Source of the DNA: Sphaerisporangium album
GTDB lineage: Bacteria > Actinomycetota > Actinomycetes > Streptosporangiales > Streptosporangiaceae
Reading direction: 5' to 3'
Assembly (NCBI RefSeq): GCF_003323745.1
Contig: NZ_QOIL01000003.1
Span: forward strand, 526,232-590,231
Length of the DNA: 64,000 bases
Every line of letters starts with the position of its first letter. Position 1 is the first letter of the stretch. Both the position numbers and the translations under genes were made by a program. A model generated the notes under the pieces. That model searched no databases, was not told where the DNA came from, and saw only the letters and a program-made list of their open reading frames with translations. Shown here one piece after another: positions 25,654-35,148 of the stretch.

Positions 25654-26838
25654 TCACTGGGGGACGGGCGTCCAGCGGCTCTCGTTCGCCGCGCTCTGCT
25701 CGACCGCGCTGAGGACCTGCTGCACGCGCAGCCCGTCGGCGAACGACGGCTCGGGGTCGGTGCCGTTGCCGATCGCCTCCAGGAAGTCCTTCACCTCGTG
25801 GCTGAAGGTGTGCTCGTACCCGAGCCCGTGCCCCGGCGGCCACCACGCCCCCGCGTACGGGTGCCCCGACTCGGTGACGTAGATGCGCCGGAACCCGGCC
25901 TCCTCGGCGGGCAGGGTGTGGTCGTGGAACCACAGCTCGTTCATGGCCTCGAAGTCGAACGACAGGCTGCCGAGCGAGCCGTTGACCTCGATGCGCATGG
26001 CGTTCTTGCGGCCGGTGGCGAAGCGGGTCGCCTCGAAGGACGCGAGGCCGCCGCCGGAGAGCCGGCCGATGAACACCGCCGCGTCGTCCACGGTGACGGT
26101 GCCCGTGTCGCCCGCCTCGCCGGCGCCGGCGGCCAGCCCCGCGGACTCCTCGGCCAGGGGCCGCTCGCCGATGAACGTCGCGGTGAGGGCGGACACGCCG
26201 GTCAGCTTCTGGCCGGTGACGAACTGGGCGGTGTCGACGATGTGCGAGCCGATGTCGCCGAGCGCGCCGGAGCCGGCCTTGTCGCGCTGGAGCCGCCAGA
26301 CCAGGGGGAACTCGGGGTCGACGATCCAGTCCTGCAGGTACTGCGCGCGCACGTGCCGGATCTCGCCCAGGCGGCCCTCGGCCACGAACCGCCGCGCGAG
26401 CGCGACCGCGGGGACGCGCCGGTAGTTGAACGCGACCATGCTGCGCACGCCGCGCTCGGCGGCGCGCTCGGCCGCCGCCGCCATGGCCTCGGCCTCGGCG
26501 ACGGTGTTGGCCAGCGGCTTCTCGCACAGGACGTGCTTGCCCGCCTCCAGGGCGGCGATGGCGATCTCGGCGTGAGAGTCACCGGGCGTGCACACGTCGA
26601 CGATGTCGACGTCGTCCCGCTTGATCAGTTCCTTCCAGTCGTTCTCGACCGCGGCCCAGCCGAGCTGGGCCGCGGCGGCGGCGGTGCGGTCCTCGGACCT
26701 GCCGGACAGCACCGCCATGACCGGCGCGACCGGCAGGTCGAAGAACGCGCCGACGCTGCGCCACGCCTGGGAGTGCACGCGCCCCATGAACGCGTACCCG
26801 ACCATGCCGACCCCGAGCGCCGGCCTGTTGTCACTCAC
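25654..26838 (-). CDS. Gfo/Idh/MocA-family oxidoreductase
   Basis: A 394-residue NAD(P)-dependent dehydrogenase starting at GTG 26838 behind GGGGG. The Rossmann start is [48 protein letters not shown] carries the catalytic Lys of the EKP motif; [19 protein letters not shown] carries the His/Asp active-site pair. Relatives oxidise inositol, glucose or similar polyols. Fifteen bases separate it from the binding-protein gene, within the sugar operon. Confidence 0.92.
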   Translation of the reverse strand: MSDNRPALGVGMVGYAFMGRVHSQAWRSVGAFFDLPVAPVMAVLSGRSEDRTAAAAAQLGWAAVENDWKELIKRDDVDIVDVCTPGDSHAEIAIAALEAGKHVLCEKPLANTVAEAEAMAAAAERAAERGVRSMVAFNYRRVPAVALARRFVAEGRLGEIRHVRAQYLQDWIVDPEFPLVWRLQRDKAGSGALGDIGSHIVDTAQFVTGQKLTGVSALTATFIGERPLAEESAGLAAGAGEAGDTGTVTVDDAAVFIGRLSGGGLASFEATRFATGRKNAMRIEVNGSLGSLSFDFEAMNELWFHDHTLPAEEAGFRRIYVTESGHPYAGAWWPPGHGLGYEHTFSHEVKDFLEAIGNGTDPEPSFADGLRVQQVLSAVEQSAANESRWTPVPQ

Positions 26839-26853
26839 GTAAAACCCCCGAGA

Positions 26854-27912
26854 CTAGGATTCGAAGCCGAGCGGCAGGTACTTGGCCGCGTTCTCCTTGG
26901 TGATGGTCTCCGACGCCAGCGTGATCGACTGCGGCACCTGCTGCTCGACCAGGTCGCTGAGACCCTTGCCCTGGGCGATGAGCCGGGCGAGCTTGATCGC
27001 CGAGCCGGCCATCGTCGGGCTGTAGGTCACGGTGGCCTTCAGCACGCCGCTGTCGGCCTGGATGTCGCGCATCGCGTTCGCCGAGCCGGCGCCGCCGACC
27101 ATGAAGAACTCGCTGCGGTTGGCCTCCTTGATGGCCGCGAGCACGCCGATGCCCTGGTCGTCGTCGTGGTTCCAGATGGCGTCGATCTTCTTGTGCGCCT
27201 GGAGCAGGTTGCTCGCCACCTGGGTGCCGGACTCGACGGTGAACTTCGCGTCCTGCTGCGCGGTGACGCTGAAGCCGTAGGTCTTCAGCGCGTCGGCGAA
27301 GCCCTTGCTGCGGTCCTGGGTGAGCGGCAGGGTCGCGATGCCCTGGATCTCCAGGATCACCGGGTTGGAGACGCCCTTGTCCTTCAGCGTCTTGCCGATG
27401 TAGTTGCCCGCGGCCACGCCCATACCGTAGTTGTCGCCGCCGACCCACGTCCGGTAGGACAGCTTGTCGGGGAAGACGCGGTCGAGGTTGATCACCGGGA
27501 TGCCGGCGTCCATCGCCTTGCGGGCGACCTGGTTGAGCTGCTCACCGTCGTTGGGCAGGATCACCAGGGCGTTGACCTTGGCCGCGATCAGCGACTCCAC
27601 GGCCGTGATCTGCTGGTTGATGTCGTTGGTCGGCTCGACCGGCTTGAACTCGACATCGCTGTACTGCTTGGCCTGGTCGGCGGCGTTCTTGGCGATGGCG
27701 GCGATCCAGCCGTGGTCGGCGGCCGGGGCGGAGAAGCCGATGACGACCTTGGTGCCCGGCTCGTCGTTACCCGTGCCGGCGGAGGCCGCCTGCGGGGCGG
27801 CCGTGGTGGGGGCTGCGGCGGGCTCGTTGCTCGTGCAGGCGCTCACGAGGGCCCCTGCGCCGACGACGGCTCCGCTGACGAGGAATCCTCGCCTGCCGAC
27901 GCGCTTTTCCAT
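26854..27912 (-). CDS. Sugar ABC transporter substrate-binding lipoprotein
   Basis: A 352-residue Peripla_BP_4 (ribose-binding type) protein. ATG 27912 follows AGAAGGAG. The signal carries twin arginines (GRRGFLVSG) and a lipobox VSAC (Cys26), so it is a Tat-dependent or Sec lipoprotein. VVIGFSAPAADHGWIAAIAKNAADQ, VNALVILPNDGEQLN and IWNHDDDQGIGVLAAI are typical ligand-pocket segments. It delivers a monosaccharide or cyclitol to the permease encoded upstream. Confidence 0.92.
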   Translation of the reverse strand: MEKRVGRRGFLVSGAVVGAGALVSACTSNEPAAAPTTAAPQAASAGTGNDEPGTKVVIGFSAPAADHGWIAAIAKNAADQAKQYSDVEFKPVEPTNDINQQITAVESLIAAKVNALVILPNDGEQLNQVARKAMDAGIPVINLDRVFPDKLSYRTWVGGDNYGMGVAAGNYIGKTLKDKGVSNPVILEIQGIATLPLTQDRSKGFADALKTYGFSVTAQQDAKFTVESGTQVASNLLQAHKKIDAIWNHDDDQGIGVLAAIKEANRSEFFMVGGAGSANAMRDIQADSGVLKATVTYSPTMAGSAIKLARLIAQGKGLSDLVEQQVPQSITLASETITKENAAKYLPLGFES

Positions 27913-28027
27913 TGAAATATCTCCTTCTGTGGGGTTACCGGGCCTCGCCACGGGTGGATCCGGTTTATTCAGGTGATCAGGGCTTGCGGACGTGGGCGGA
28001 TCCGCGTGTTCCGCGGGTTTCCGTGAG

Positions 28028-28057
28028 GGTTCGCCGTTCTTGCGGGCACGGCGAACC
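28028..28057 (-). terminator. Intercistronic hairpin in sugar operon
   Basis: GGTTCGCCG (28028-28036) and CGGCGAACC (28049-28057) form a perfect 9-base stem with a 12-base loop in the 198-base gap between permease and binding-protein genes. There is no U-run; it may act as an attenuator or protect the downstream mRNA. Confidence 0.4.
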
Positions 28058-28110
28058 GGCCGCGGGTCCCCGGGTGGTCGGCCCCGGGACGCGGATCCCG
28101 CCCGCGCGCC

Positions 28111-29163
28111 CTAGGTTCGCGATTCCAGGCTTCTGCGCTGCAGGAGGACGGCGATCACGATGATCAGCCCCTTGGCGATGAGCTGGTCACTGGTGTTGAG
28201 GCCGTTGAGGATGAACAGGTCGGTGATGACCGTGAAGATCAGAAGCCCGAGGATCGAGCCGATGATGGTTCCCCGGCCACCGGTGAGGAGGGTGCCCCCG
28301 ATGATCACGGCGGCGATCGCGTCCAGTTCGTACAGATCGCCGTGGGTGCTGGAGCCCGTGGTGGTGCGGGCCATGATGAGGACGGCGGCGATGCCGCAGC
28401 AGAGGCCGGACAGCGCGTACAGCAGCAGGGTGTGGCGCCGTACGTTGATGCCGGCGAGCCGGGCGGCCTCAGGGTTGCCGCCGACCGCGTAGGTGCGACG
28501 TCCGAAGGTCGTGCGGTTGAGCACGATCCATCCGACGATCACCACGAGCGCGAAGATGTAGACCAGCAGCGGCAGGCCGAAGACCCGCGTGGTCGACAGT
28601 TCCACGATCGCGTTGTTGTCCGGCCGGACCAGCTGGGTCCTGCGGTCGGACATGCGCTGGGCGAGGCCCCGGGCTGCGACGAGCATCGCCAGGGTGGCGA
28701 TGAACGGCACCATGCGCCCGTAGGAGATGAGGAAGCCGTTGACGAGCCCGGCGCCCGTGCCGACCACGATGGCGCAGATGACCATCACGACCGGCCCGTA
28801 GGACTGGGTGGCCAGCGTGGTCGCCCACACCGAGGCCAGGGCCATGATGGCGCCCACCGACAGGTCGATGCCGCCGCCGATGATGACGAAGGTGGCGCCG
28901 ACCGTGATGACGCCGATCGTCGCGGCCAGGGCCAGGATGTTGACGAGGTTGGACGAGGTGGCGAAGGTGTCGGGCACGGTGACCAGGCCGACGATGGCCA
29001 GCAGCACCAGCGCCACGACGAGGCCGAGGTGGCGGGCCTGGCCCACCCTGCTCATCACGCCCGGCCCGCGGGCGGCACCCGCCTGGCCTTCGGTGCGTGC
29101 GTGCTGGTCGGCCGGTGGGGGCGTGCTCGAGGTGCCGCCGCCCGAGGCGCGTGCGTTCGTCAC
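28111..29163 (-). CDS. Sugar ABC transporter permease (RbsC/BPD_transp_2 family)
   Basis: A 350-residue permease with about ten membrane helices after a 40-residue polar N-terminus. GTG 29163 overlaps the ATPase stop by four bases. The conserved loop GGGIDLSVGAIMALASV and the coupling segment NPEAARLAGINVRRHTLLLYALSG match RbsC. It forms the channel for the sugar bound by the lipoprotein encoded downstream. Confidence 0.92.
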   Translation of the reverse strand: MTNARASGGGTSSTPPPADQHARTEGQAGAARGPGVMSRVGQARHLGLVVALVLLAIVGLVTVPDTFATSSNLVNILALAATIGVITVGATFVIIGGGIDLSVGAIMALASVWATTLATQSYGPVVMVICAIVVGTGAGLVNGFLISYGRMVPFIATLAMLVAARGLAQRMSDRRTQLVRPDNNAIVELSTTRVFGLPLLVYIFALVVIVGWIVLNRTTFGRRTYAVGGNPEAARLAGINVRRHTLLLYALSGLCCGIAAVLIMARTTTGSSTHGDLYELDAIAAVIIGGTLLTGGRGTIIGSILGLLIFTVITDLFILNGLNTSDQLIAKGLIIVIAVLLQRRSLESRT

Positions 29164-30668
29164 AGCGCGCTCCCTTCCATGATCATGTCTAGTACGCGTG
29201 GTTCGTCGAGTTCGCGGGCGTCGGACTCGTGGATGACCTTGCCCTCGCGGAGCACCAGCACCCGGTCGGCCAGCCCGAGCACCTCGGGGACCTCACTGGA
29301 CACCAGCAGCACGCCCACGCCCTCGTCCGCCAGACGCCGGATCACGGCGTACAGCTCGGCCCGGGCGCCGACGTCGACGCCCCGGGTCGGCTCGTCCAGG
29401 AGGAGCAGTTTGCGCCCCTCTACGAGCCATCGGGCGAAAACGGCCTTCTGCTGGTTGCCGCCCGAGAGGGTTCTGACCGGTTTGTGCGGGTCGCCCGGCC
29501 GGATGTCGAGCGCCTGGACCAGCCGTGCGGCCTCGGCGCTCTCGTCCTTGCGGTCGACCCAGCCCAACTTGGCGTACTTGGTGAGACCGGCGATCGTGAT
29601 GTTGCGCGCGACGGTCTCGTTCATCAGCAGGGCCTGGGACTTGCGCTCCTCGGGAGCCAGGCCCATGCCCATCTGGACGGCTTTGGACGTGCTGCCCGCG
29701 GGCACGCGGTCCCCTTCGAGCACGACCGTGCCCGTGGACGCGCGGCGCGCGCCGTAGATGGTCTCGACGATCTCCGACCGTCCCGAGCCGACCAGGCCGG
29801 CCAGGCCGACGATCTCGCCCTGCCTGATGGTGAGCGAGACGTCGGCGAAGCGGCCGGGCAGCGTGAGGTTCTCGACCTTCAGCACCTCGGGCTTGCCGTC
29901 GTGGGACCCGGGCTCCGGGCGCGGCGGGAAGACGTACTCGACGTCCCTGCCGGTCATCAGCGAGACGATGGAGGAGGTCGAGGTGTCGCGGGCGGGCAGG
30001 CCGACGGCGGCCGTCCTGCCGTCCTTGAGCACGGTGACGCGGTCGCCGATCTCGCGGATCTCCTCCAGCCGGTGGGAGATGTACACGACGGCGACGCCCT
30101 GCGCGGTCAGCTCTCTGATCACGCGGAACAGGTTCGCGACCTCGTCGTGCGCGAGGGCGGCCGACGGCTCGTCCATGACGATCAGCTTCGCCTCGTGGGA
30201 CAGCGCGCGGGCCATACTAACGATTTGCTTCCCGGCGGCGGACAGGCGCCCGACCTCCGTGCCGGGACGCATCTCGCCGTGCCCGAGCCGGCCGAGCAGC
30301 TCGGCGGCGGCCTTGTTCATCTCGCCCCGGCGGGTGAAGCCGAACGCGGCCTGCTCGTGCCCGAGGAAGACGTTCTCGGCCACCGACAGCCCGTCCACCA
30401 GGTCGAGCTCCTGGTAGATGGTCGAGATGCCGGACTTGATGGCCGCGATCGGCCCGGCGAAGCGGACCGGCTCGCCGCCGAACGTCACGGTGCCCTCGTC
30501 GGGCTGGTGGGCGCCCGCGAGGATTTTGATCAACGTGGACTTGCCCGCGCCGTTCTGACCGAGCAGGCAGTGCACCTCGCCGGCGCGGACGTCGAGGTCC
30601 ACGCCGTCGAGGGCGCGTACGCCGGGAAACTGTTTGACGATCCCGCGCATGACCAGCAGGTCGCTCAC
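29160..30668 (-). CDS. Sugar ABC transporter ATPase (RbsA/MglA type, two domains)
   Basis: A 502-residue tandem ATPase. GTG 30668 follows GGAGG. Domain 1 has Walker A GQNGAGKST and Walker B VMDEPS, with a degenerate signature (LSAAGKQIVSMARALS). Domain 2 has the degenerate Walker A GLVGSGRSE, a proper signature LSGGNQQKAVFARWL and Walker B LLLDEPTRG. This asymmetry is normal in carbohydrate importers of the CUT2 class. It is co-transcribed with the permease and binding protein. Confidence 0.94.
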   Translation of the reverse strand: MSDLLVMRGIVKQFPGVRALDGVDLDVRAGEVHCLLGQNGAGKSTLIKILAGAHQPDEGTVTFGGEPVRFAGPIAAIKSGISTIYQELDLVDGLSVAENVFLGHEQAAFGFTRRGEMNKAAAELLGRLGHGEMRPGTEVGRLSAAGKQIVSMARALSHEAKLIVMDEPSAALAHDEVANLFRVIRELTAQGVAVVYISHRLEEIREIGDRVTVLKDGRTAAVGLPARDTSTSSIVSLMTGRDVEYVFPPRPEPGSHDGKPEVLKVENLTLPGRFADVSLTIRQGEIVGLAGLVGSGRSEIVETIYGARRASTGTVVLEGDRVPAGSTSKAVQMGMGLAPEERKSQALLMNETVARNITIAGLTKYAKLGWVDRKDESAEAARLVQALDIRPGDPHKPVRTLSGGNQQKAVFARWLVEGRKLLLLDEPTRGVDVGARAELYAVIRRLADEGVGVLLVSSEVPEVLGLADRVLVLREGKVIHESDARELDEPRVLDMIMEGSAL

Positions 30669-30814
30669 AGGGCCTCCGGAAGGGGGTCGCATGGGGATGG
30701 GGCTGAGGAGATCGGGTGGTTCGGAAGATCCGTGGACGGTCGGCTGAGGAGTCCGCCGTGCGAGCGGATCTTCGTTCCGGGGACGGTCAGGGTTTCCGGA
30801 GCCGCGGGCGGGGG

Positions 30815-31996
30815 CTACGAGGCGGAGAAGACGTGGTCGGTGATGAGCCGGGCGCCGCCGATCACACCGGCGGTGTCCCCCAGCTCGGAAAGGACGATGG
30901 GCAGGTTGCCGGTGGCCAGGGGCAGCGACCGGCGGTAGACGACACTCCTGATCTCCGCGAGGAGCACGTGGCCCAGGCGGGCCACCCCTCCCGCGATGAT
31001 CATGAGACCGGGGTTGAAGAAGCTGACCAGGCCCGCGAGGACCTGCCCCGCCTGGCGCCCGCCGTCGCGGATCAGCCGGATCGCGGCCGGGTCCCCGAGC
31101 GCGGCGGCCTCGGCGACGTCCTCGGCGCTGAGGTGCCCGACCTGGGCGAGCCGCTCGGACAGGTACGGCGAGCGGGGGGCGATCCTGACGGCCTCCCGGG
31201 CGAGGGCGGCGCCACCGAAGTAGGCCTCCAGACAGCCGGAGTTGCCGCAGGTGCAGGTCGGCCCCTGGTCGTCGACCCGCATGTGGCCGATGTCGCCCGC
31301 GCTTCCCGACACGCCCCGGTAGATCTTGCCGTCCACCACGATGCCGCAGCCGATGCCGGTGCCGATCTTGATGAGCAGGAAGTCGTCCACCTGGCGCGCC
31401 AGGCCGGCGTGGAGCTCTCCCATGGCCATGAGGTTGACGTCGTTGTCCACCACGGCGGGACAGCCGAGCTCCTGGCTGATCGCCTCCTTCACCGGATACC
31501 GGTCCCAGCCGGGCATGATCGGCGGGGCCACGGGAACGCCCTCGCGGAAGCTGACCGGGCCGGGCACGCCGATCCCCGCTCCGTGAAGCTGGGAGAACAG
31601 GCCCTGCTCGCGCAGCTTTCCGACCAGATCCACCGCACGGTCGAGCACCACGACCGGTCCCTCGCGCACGTCGCACGGCTCACTGAGGTGGCCGAGGATC
31701 TCCAGTTCGCCGTTGGTGACGGCGACGTCCACCGAGGTGGCGCCGATGTCGATGCCGACGAACCGCATGTGCGGCGACAGCCGGACCATCCCGGACCGCC
31801 TGCCTCCACGGGAGGCGGCCAGCCCGGCCTGCTCGACCAGCCCCATCTCGATGAGACGGTCGAGCTCGAGGTTCAGCTTGGAACGCGACAGCTCGATGTC
31901 GTCACCGAGCTCCGCGCGGGAACGGCCACCGTCGCGCAGGAGACGCAGCAGCGCCGCCTGGTGGACGTTCTCTGGCCGTACGGGGATGCGTTTCAC
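30815..31996 (-). CDS. ROK-family transcriptional regulator
   Basis: A 393-residue repressor. GTG 31996 follows GGAGGCC. Residues about 5-70 form a winged helix (NVHQAALLRLLRDGGRSRAELG); the sugar-kinase-like fold follows with FVGIDIGATSVDVAV. The ROK zinc motif CTCGNSGCLE is present. It is the first gene of the sugar operon and in the same direction, so it probably autoregulates and represses the transporter until its sugar appears. The kinase Asp region (GIGVPGPV, VVDNDVNLMAMGE) is retained, but a regulator role is favoured by the DNA-binding domain. Confidence 0.92.
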   Translation of the reverse strand: MKRIPVRPENVHQAALLRLLRDGGRSRAELGDDIELSRSKLNLELDRLIEMGLVEQAGLAASRGGRRSGMVRLSPHMRFVGIDIGATSVDVAVTNGELEILGHLSEPCDVREGPVVVLDRAVDLVGKLREQGLFSQLHGAGIGVPGPVSFREGVPVAPPIMPGWDRYPVKEAISQELGCPAVVDNDVNLMAMGELHAGLARQVDDFLLIKIGTGIGCGIVVDGKIYRGVSGSAGDIGHMRVDDQGPTCTCGNSGCLEAYFGGAALAREAVRIAPRSPYLSERLAQVGHLSAEDVAEAAALGDPAAIRLIRDGGRQAGQVLAGLVSFFNPGLMIIAGGVARLGHVLLAEIRSVVYRRSLPLATGNLPIVLSELGDTAGVIGGARLITDHVFSAS

Positions 31997-32027
31997 ATGG
32001 CCTCCGGTATCGGAGTGATGTGAGGCA

Positions 32028-32043
32028 GAAGTTAGTTCACTTC
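32028..32043. promoter_or_regulatory. Candidate ROK operator and promoter
   Basis: GAAGT-TAGTTC-ACTTC is an inverted repeat with 5-base arms 32 bases upstream of the ROK start. On the reverse strand a TAACTT -10 overlaps it, with TTCACG 18 bases upstream. It is the natural operator for autoregulation; binding is inferred only from position. Confidence 0.4.
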
Positions 32044-32095
32044 CGCTACCCGCGTGAAGCCCTTTTTGGTGACGATTCAGAACTTTTGTTGTTAT

Positions 32096-32121
32096 CGGCG
32101 AAAGCTGGGGGGCTTTCGCCG
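32096..32121 (-). terminator. Hairpin after SDR gene
   Basis: CGGCGAAAGC and GCTTTCGCCG form a perfect 10-base stem around TGGGGG, directly after the SDR stop codon. It separates SDR transcription from the ROK operon. Confidence 0.6.
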
Positions 32122-33018
32122 TCAGAGCATCGCCTTCAGCGACGCGCCCGCCTGCTCCCCCAGCGTGGTCGGCCGGAGGTACGGCTGCTCGGCCAGGATG
32201 GCCTCCCAATTGTCGCGGATGGCCTCGGCGGTGAGGTCGTCGGCCCGCCAGCCCGGCCCCTCGGCCACGAACACGCGGGCGACGCGCCCGGCGCCCACGC
32301 TGAACACCTCGCCGCTGGTCTCGCAGCTCTCGTGCGCCAGGAAGACGACCAGCGGGCTGACCTTCTCGGGGCCGAACCTCTGCTCGAACTCGGCGGGCAG
32401 CAGCGTCTCGGTCATCCGCGTCCAGGCGATCGGCGCGATGGCGTTGGCCTTGATGCCCGCGCGGGCGCCCTCGATGCCGAGCGTCTTGGTCAGGCCGACC
32501 AGGCCCATCTTGGCGGTGGAGTAGTTGGCCTGGCCGAAGTTGCCGAACAGGCCCGCGGGCGAGGAGGTGTTCACGATGCGCCCGTAGCCCTGCTCCTTCA
32601 TGTGCGGGAACGCGGCGCGGCTGACCAGGAACGAGCCCCGGACGTGCACAGCGAGCACGGCGTCGAACTCCTCGACCGTCATCTTGCCGAACGACCGGTC
32701 GCGCAGGATGCCGGCGTTGTTGACCACGATGTCCACCCGGCCGAAGGCGTCCAGGGCGGCCCTGACGACGGCCTCGGCCCCCTCCGGCGTCGCGATGTCG
32801 TCGGCGCCGGCGACCGCCTCGCCGCCGTCCTTGGCGATCAGCTCGGCCACCTCGGCGGCGGGACCTGCCGAGGCGCCGCTGCCGTCCAGCGCCCCGCCGA
32901 GGTCGTTCACGACGACCTTGGCGCCGCGCGCGGCGAGCATGAGCGCGTGCGAGCGGCCGAGACCGTGCCCGGCGCCGGTGACGATCGCGACCTTCCCGTC
33001 GAACCTCAGTTCGGACAT
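32122..33018 (-). CDS. MFE-2-type short-chain dehydrogenase (3-hydroxyacyl-CoA dehydrogenase-like)
   Basis: A 298-residue SDR starting at ATG 33018. The cofactor loop is TGAGHGLGRSHAL; VVVNDLGGALDG gives the acidic NAD-specific turn; NNAGILRDRSF, the Ser in NTSSPAGLFGNFGQ and YSTAK (Tyr166, Lys170) form the active site. The sequence run NDLGG, ILRDRSF and FGNFGQANYS is characteristic of the dehydrogenase domain of peroxisomal multifunctional enzyme 2 (HSD17B4). It probably acts on acyl-CoA or steroid side-chain intermediates in beta-oxidation. It is divergent from the DapB-like gene, which is often found in lipid or steroid loci. Confidence 0.88.
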   Translation of the reverse strand: MSELRFDGKVAIVTGAGHGLGRSHALMLAARGAKVVVNDLGGALDGSGASAGPAAEVAELIAKDGGEAVAGADDIATPEGAEAVVRAALDAFGRVDIVVNNAGILRDRSFGKMTVEEFDAVLAVHVRGSFLVSRAAFPHMKEQGYGRIVNTSSPAGLFGNFGQANYSTAKMGLVGLTKTLGIEGARAGIKANAIAPIAWTRMTETLLPAEFEQRFGPEKVSPLVVFLAHESCETSGEVFSVGAGRVARVFVAEGPGWRADDLTAEAIRDNWEAILAEQPYLRPTTLGEQAGASLKAML

Positions 33019-33283
33019 GCCGCCCACCCTTCGAGGAGTGCTCCGGAGCACTCCGCCGAGCACCCCAGGAGAACAAGCTTCTGGCCAGCACACGATAACC
33101 CGCGCCCACCCGCCCCACCCAGCGCCCTCGCCCCGCCTTCCACCAGGAGTGGCCTCGCGTCACGTAGCGGATAGTGATCGGGCAGGTCGAATTCTGCTAT
33201 AGTTTCTGCCCCCGCAGGTGCCTTGGGTCAATGTGGCCCCTCTTCCCATGGCCCCGTCCGCAACCCCCCTGGCTGGAGGCCTC
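33019..33283. promoter_or_regulatory. Divergent intergenic region between SDR and DapB-like genes
   Basis: A good -10 hexamer TATAGT lies at 33198-33203 for the rightward gene, without a clear -35. GGAGG precedes ATG 33284. No KstR-like site is seen here. Confidence 0.4.
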
Positions 33284-34342
33284 ATGCCCGTACAGCCGCC
33301 CCTGCGCGTGATCCAGTGGGCCACCGGCGCCGTCGGCAGTTACGCGCTGCAGAGCGTGATCGCGCGGCCGGAGTTCCGGCTCGCCGGCGTGCTCGTCTAC
33401 GACCCGGACAAGGTCGGCCTGGACGCCGGGCCGCTCGTGGGCATGCCCGACACCGGCGTCCTGTGCAGCGACGACTTCGACGAGGTGCTCACCACCGAGG
33501 CCGACTGCGTGCTGCACATGCCGCTGCCCGCCGCGTACTTCGGCGGCGACTACGCGGCCGACCTGGAGACGGTCTGCGCCATCCTCGCCTCGGGCAAGAA
33601 CGTCATCACCACCACGGGCTTCATCTACCCGCAGGTGTACGGCCCCGGCGTCGTCGAGCGGCTGGAGACCGCCTGCGAGGCGGGCGGCACCTCGGTGTAC
33701 GGCACCGGCATCAACCCCGGCTTCATGAGCGACCTGTTACCGCTCGCGCTGAGCGGCCTGTCCACCCGCCTCGACCACATCTACGTCCGCGAGTGCTCCG
33801 ACTTCGTCGGCCACCCGTCCCGGCAGATCGTGATGGACCTGATCGGCTTCGGCCGCGCGCCGAAGGACTACGCGGTGGCCGTGCGGCCGTTCCGCAACGT
33901 GCAGCGGGCGCTGTTCTCCGAGAGCGTCCAGCTCGTCGCGGGCGCGCTCGGCGTCCGGCTGGACGAGGTCGAGGAGACCGACGAGTACGAGCTGGCGGCC
34001 GAGGAGTTCGAGATCACCGCCGGCCTGGTGCTGCCCGGCACGGTGTGCGCGTCGCGGTGGATCTTCTCCGGGCTCGTGCGGGGGCGCCCGTTCATGACCG
34101 TCGAGTGCGTGTACAAGGCCGACGCCGCCAAGGTGCGCCGCTGGCCCGACCCGGGCTTCGCCATCCACATCGAGGGCCGCCCCGCCATGATGATCAAGAT
34201 CGACGAGGTCACGCACGGGCTCGCCGGGGCGGCCGCGCACGCCGTCAACTCCATCGCGGCGGTCTGCGCGGCGCCGCCGGGCATCCGCACGCTGCTCGAC
34301 CTGCCGCTCATCACGGGACGGGGCACCACCAGGCTGGCCTGA
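33284..34342 (+). CDS. DapB-like NAD(P)H-dependent dehydrogenase
   Basis: A 352-residue protein starting at ATG 33284 after GGAGG. It opens with LRVIQWATGAVGSYALQSVIARPEF, a Rossmann loop, then VLVYDPDKVGLDAGPLVGMPDTGV and GTGINPGFMSDLLPLALSG. This set matches the family annotated as dihydrodipicolinate reductase-like or amine-dehydrogenase-like proteins, common in mycobacterial lipid-degradation loci. It lacks the DapB catalytic histidine pair region and is not a lysine-biosynthesis enzyme. Reaction unknown; a role beside the acyl-CoA-type SDR is inferred from position. Confidence 0.82.
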   Translation: MPVQPPLRVIQWATGAVGSYALQSVIARPEFRLAGVLVYDPDKVGLDAGPLVGMPDTGVLCSDDFDEVLTTEADCVLHMPLPAAYFGGDYAADLETVCAILASGKNVITTTGFIYPQVYGPGVVERLETACEAGGTSVYGTGINPGFMSDLLPLALSGLSTRLDHIYVRECSDFVGHPSRQIVMDLIGFGRAPKDYAVAVRPFRNVQRALFSESVQLVAGALGVRLDEVEETDEYELAAEEFEITAGLVLPGTVCASRWIFSGLVRGRPFMTVECVYKADAAKVRRWPDPGFAIHIEGRPAMMIKIDEVTHGLAGAAAHAVNSIAAVCAAPPGIRTLLDLPLITGRGTTRLA

Positions 34343-34393
34343 TCCGCGCCGGCGTCTCGGCGAAGGCCTCCCGGACGAGCGCGGACGCGGTGG

Positions 34394-34975
34394 TCACCGC
34401 AGGTGCGCGACGATGCGCGCCACCCGCGCCCTCTCGGCGGCGGCGATCGTCCGCGCCAGGGCCACGGTGGCGCGGTCCTTCCCCTCGTCCCGGGCCTTCT
34501 CGGCCAGGCGCGCGCCGTAGTCGGTGTGCCGGGCCAGGGCCGTCAGCCAGAGCCGGTCGAACTCGGCGCCCGCCTTCCCCGTGAGCAGCAGGATCTGCGC
34601 GGGAGACGGCATGCCCGGCATCTGGTGGTCCGGCGGGTTCCGCGCGTCGGGCACGGTGAACCGCCACGCCCGCAGGGAGGCCGCCATCGCGTCGATGCGG
34701 GGCGTCTCGTCCGCGGTGATCCGCGCGGCCATGTCCTTCACGAACGGGTCCCGCGCCCGCCCGCCGACGATTCCGGCCAGGGTGAGCGACTGCCGGTAGT
34801 GGAGGATCATCTCCCGGCAGAAGAGCACGTCGGTCAGGTTCCACGGGACGTCCGGCGCGTCGTAGGTGGCGGCGACGATGACCGCGCCGCCGGAGGCCGG
34901 GGCGCACCCGGCGAGGACGGGCACCGCCAGCGCCAGTCCGCCCACGAGAACACCGGCGACACGGAGCCCGCGCAT
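34394..34975 (-). CDS. DUF305-family lipoprotein
   Basis: A 193-residue lipoprotein with lipobox LAGC (Cys24). DVLFCREMILHYRQSLTLAGIV resembles the DUF305 start, where FxxxMIxHHxxAIxMA is usual; here the second His is Tyr. A second helical repeat, PAQILLLTGKAGAEFDRLWLTALARHTDYGARLAE, completes the ferritin-like bundle. DQMPGM-type Met/His residues (HQMPGMPSP) suggest metal, perhaps copper, binding. ATG 34975 follows AAGGTGG. The role is unknown. Confidence 0.75.
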   Translation of the reverse strand: MRGLRVAGVLVGGLALAVPVLAGCAPASGGAVIVAATYDAPDVPWNLTDVLFCREMILHYRQSLTLAGIVGGRARDPFVKDMAARITADETPRIDAMAASLRAWRFTVPDARNPPDHQMPGMPSPAQILLLTGKAGAEFDRLWLTALARHTDYGARLAEKARDEGKDRATVALARTIAAAERARVARIVAHLR

Positions 34976-35090
34976 GTGCTGCCACCTTCTTCCCTGCTCG
35001 CCGGCTTCCCGGCTTCCCCGCGACCGCGCCGCGCGCCGCGTACGGCACGGAGGCTTCCGCGCCCACCGTGAGGTACGCGACACCGGCGCG

Positions 35091-35130
35091 CGGCGTTCAG
35101 CCGGGAAGGGCGGCGTTCGGCCGGGATGGC
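35091..35130. repeat. Tandem 20-base repeat
   Basis: CGGCGTTCAGCCGGGAAGGG and CGGCGTTCGGCCGGGATGGC lie head to tail (35091-35110, 35111-35130) and share 17 of 20 bases, in the 173-base gap between flavin reductase and DUF305 genes. Meaning unknown. Confidence 0.4.
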
Positions 35131-35148
35131 AGGAGAAGGGGTGAACGG

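Noticed and set aside
30669..30814. Possible extra gene between ROK and ABC ATPase genes
   Set aside because: The 146-base gap has no start codon with a ribosome binding site and the open frame is an extension of the ATPase frame.
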